Origin: Natronococcus pandeyae
GTDB taxonomy: Archaea; Halobacteriota; Halobacteria; Halobacteriales; Natrialbaceae
Assembly (NCBI RefSeq): GCF_008122205.1
Contig: NZ_PHNJ01000020.1
Span: 1 to 64,000, forward strand
Direction of reading: 5' to 3'
Length of the DNA: 64,000 nucleotides
Part shown: piece by piece, positions 63,228-64,000 of the stretch
Layout of the letters: every line of letters starts with the position of its first letter
Position numbering within the stretch: position 1 is the stretch's first letter
Notes under the pieces: model-generated
The model's database searches: none
What the model was told of the DNA's origin: nothing
What the model saw: the letters and a program-made list of their open reading frames with translations, nothing else
Translations under genes and position numbers: made by a program

Positions 63228-64000
63228 AGAAACGCTCGAGACCGCCGCCTTCCGCGCGGGCTACCTGTCGCTGCTCGCGATCATGCTGCTCCCGCTGCTG
63301 GTCGTCGTCGTGACGTCGTTCTCCGGCACGGGACGGCTCGCGTTCCCGCCGGAGAGCTTCTCGATCGCCTGGTACGGCGAGTTCCTCGACAGCGTTCGCT
63401 GGCTCGACGCCTTCACCAACAGCATCATCGTCGGCGTCGGAACGGCGCTCCTCGCGACGGTACTCGGCGTGACGGGTGCCTTCGGCCAGGAACTCGAGGA
63501 CGACGATGGCCTGCTGGGCACGCTGCTCGCGCCGCTCGTCCTCGTCCCGCTGTTGATCCCGCCGGTCATCCTCGGGATCACACTGCTGATGTACTTCAAC
63601 GAGTTCGGACTGCGCGGCTCCTACGCGAGCATCGTCCTCGCGCACACGCTGTGGGCGACGCCGCTGGTCTACTTCGTGATGCGCTCGGTGTTCAGCCGGT
63701 TCGACTGGCAGCAACTCGACGCCGCCCAGGACCTCGGTGCCGGTCCCGTCCAGTCGTTCGTCCACGTCGTGTTCCCGAACGTGAAACACGGCATCTTCGT
63801 CGGCGGGCTGCTCGCCTTCATCATCAGCCTCCAGGAGTTCGTGATGGCGCTGTTCCTCTCGACGCCGGGCACCCAGACGATCCCGGTGATCGCCTGGACC
63901 GAGATCCGGCAGGCGCTGGATCCGGTCGTCAGCGTCGTCTCGACGATCCTGGTCGTCATCTCGGTCGTCGCCATCGTCGCCGCGGTGATCGCGACGAACC
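63208..64000 (+). CDS. ABC transporter permease, PotC type (cut by the window end)
   Basis: An open frame of 264 codons that runs off the window. It starts at a GTG at 63208 (20 nt inside the preceding gene); a TTG at 63220 is possible. The first helix is AGYLSLLAIMLLPLLVVVVT, then FSGTGRLAFPPESFSIAWYG, the typical PotC opening. The ATPase contact loop is DAAQDLGAGPVQSFVHVVFP near 171-190. Helices follow to the edge. Only the C-terminal helix end seems to be missing. It completes the receptor-ATPase-two-permease set. Confidence 0.9.
   Translation, partial: MSSTLHRETLETAAFRAGYLSLLAIMLLPLLVVVVTSFSGTGRLAFPPESFSIAWYGEFLDSVRWLDAFTNSIIVGVGTALLATVLGVTGAFGQELEDDDGLLGTLLAPLVLVPLLIPPVILGITLLMYFNEFGLRGSYASIVLAHTLWATPLVYFVMRSVFSRFDWQQLDAAQDLGAGPVQSFVHVVFPNVKHGIFVGGLLAFIISLQEFVMALFLSTPGTQTIPVIAWTEIRQALDPVVSVVSTILVVISVVAIVAAVIATN

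Overview
The window comes from a haloarchaeon (class Halobacteria). The evidence is the high GC content, proteins that are strongly acidic throughout, archaeal information-processing genes (TFB, PriS, GINS, Cdc48, RpoD/K/N, S13-S4-S11), the archaeal mevalonate/isoprenoid genes (mevalonate kinase, isopentenyl phosphate kinase, GGPP synthase), a halocyanin-like copper domain, many Tat-type lipoproteins, and several TATA boxes about 25-30 nt before the start codon (leaderless genes). Family-level placement is not possible from the sequence alone. The window looks chromosomal and mostly core; I see no rRNA, insertion sequence, integrase or CRISPR array.

Layout. 1-11 kb: end of a halocyanin-like gene, then on the minus strand gltX, idsA (GGPP synthase) and RNase J, with two plus-strand transporters between them (AI-2E family; APC permease with two Usp domains). 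The minus-strand series continues with isopentenyl phosphate kinase and mevalonate kinase. 11-17.5 kb: a compact minus-strand ribosomal/RNA polymerase/enolase series: tRNA-Ser(GCT), rps13, rps4, rps11, rpoD, tRNA-Leu(CAG), rpl18e, rpl13, rps9, rpoN, rpoK, eno, rps2 and a 42-residue one-helix membrane protein. 17.7-22.6 kb: a DUF4129 / DUF58 / DUF7519-like membrane cluster in which the DUF58 gene carries an extra N-terminal part, then a beta-propeller lipoprotein. 22.6-32.6 kb: moaA, Bat-like regulators, rtcB-DoxX-archease, a GNAT enzyme, priS-GINS, peroxiredoxin. 33-49.5 kb: cdc48 with a small Hsp20-like partner, hydrolases, panB, HAD proteins, an acyl-CoA dehydrogenase, gfcR, an all-acidic lipoprotein, TFB, rnhA and a PadR regulator. 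50-64 kb: pyrophosphatase, a phosphodiesterase-like protein, an M14 carboxypeptidase, a polar amino acid ABC operon, DUF371, endonuclease III and a spermidine/putrescine-type ABC operon cut off by the window edge.

How the genes work together. The mvk-ipk-idsA set supplies isoprenoid precursors for archaeal ether lipids. The S13-S2 block builds ribosomes and RNA polymerase. RtcB and archease form an RNA ligation pair; PriS and GINS are replication-fork proteins. Two complete importers (polar amino acids; polyamine-like substrates) bracket an accessory patch at 57.9-59.8 kb.

The least ordinary signals are: a 61-nt three-way-junction fold in a probable RNase J leader; a perfect 16-bp palindrome between the TATA box and start of a TFB gene; nine copies of a 20-bp tandem unit; a C-terminal TrkH remnant; a 29-codon ORF overlapping a Bat-like regulator; and a lipoprotein whose tail uses only Asp, Glu, Pro and Met. 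I do not see a large new multi-gene system; the candidates are small and regulatory.
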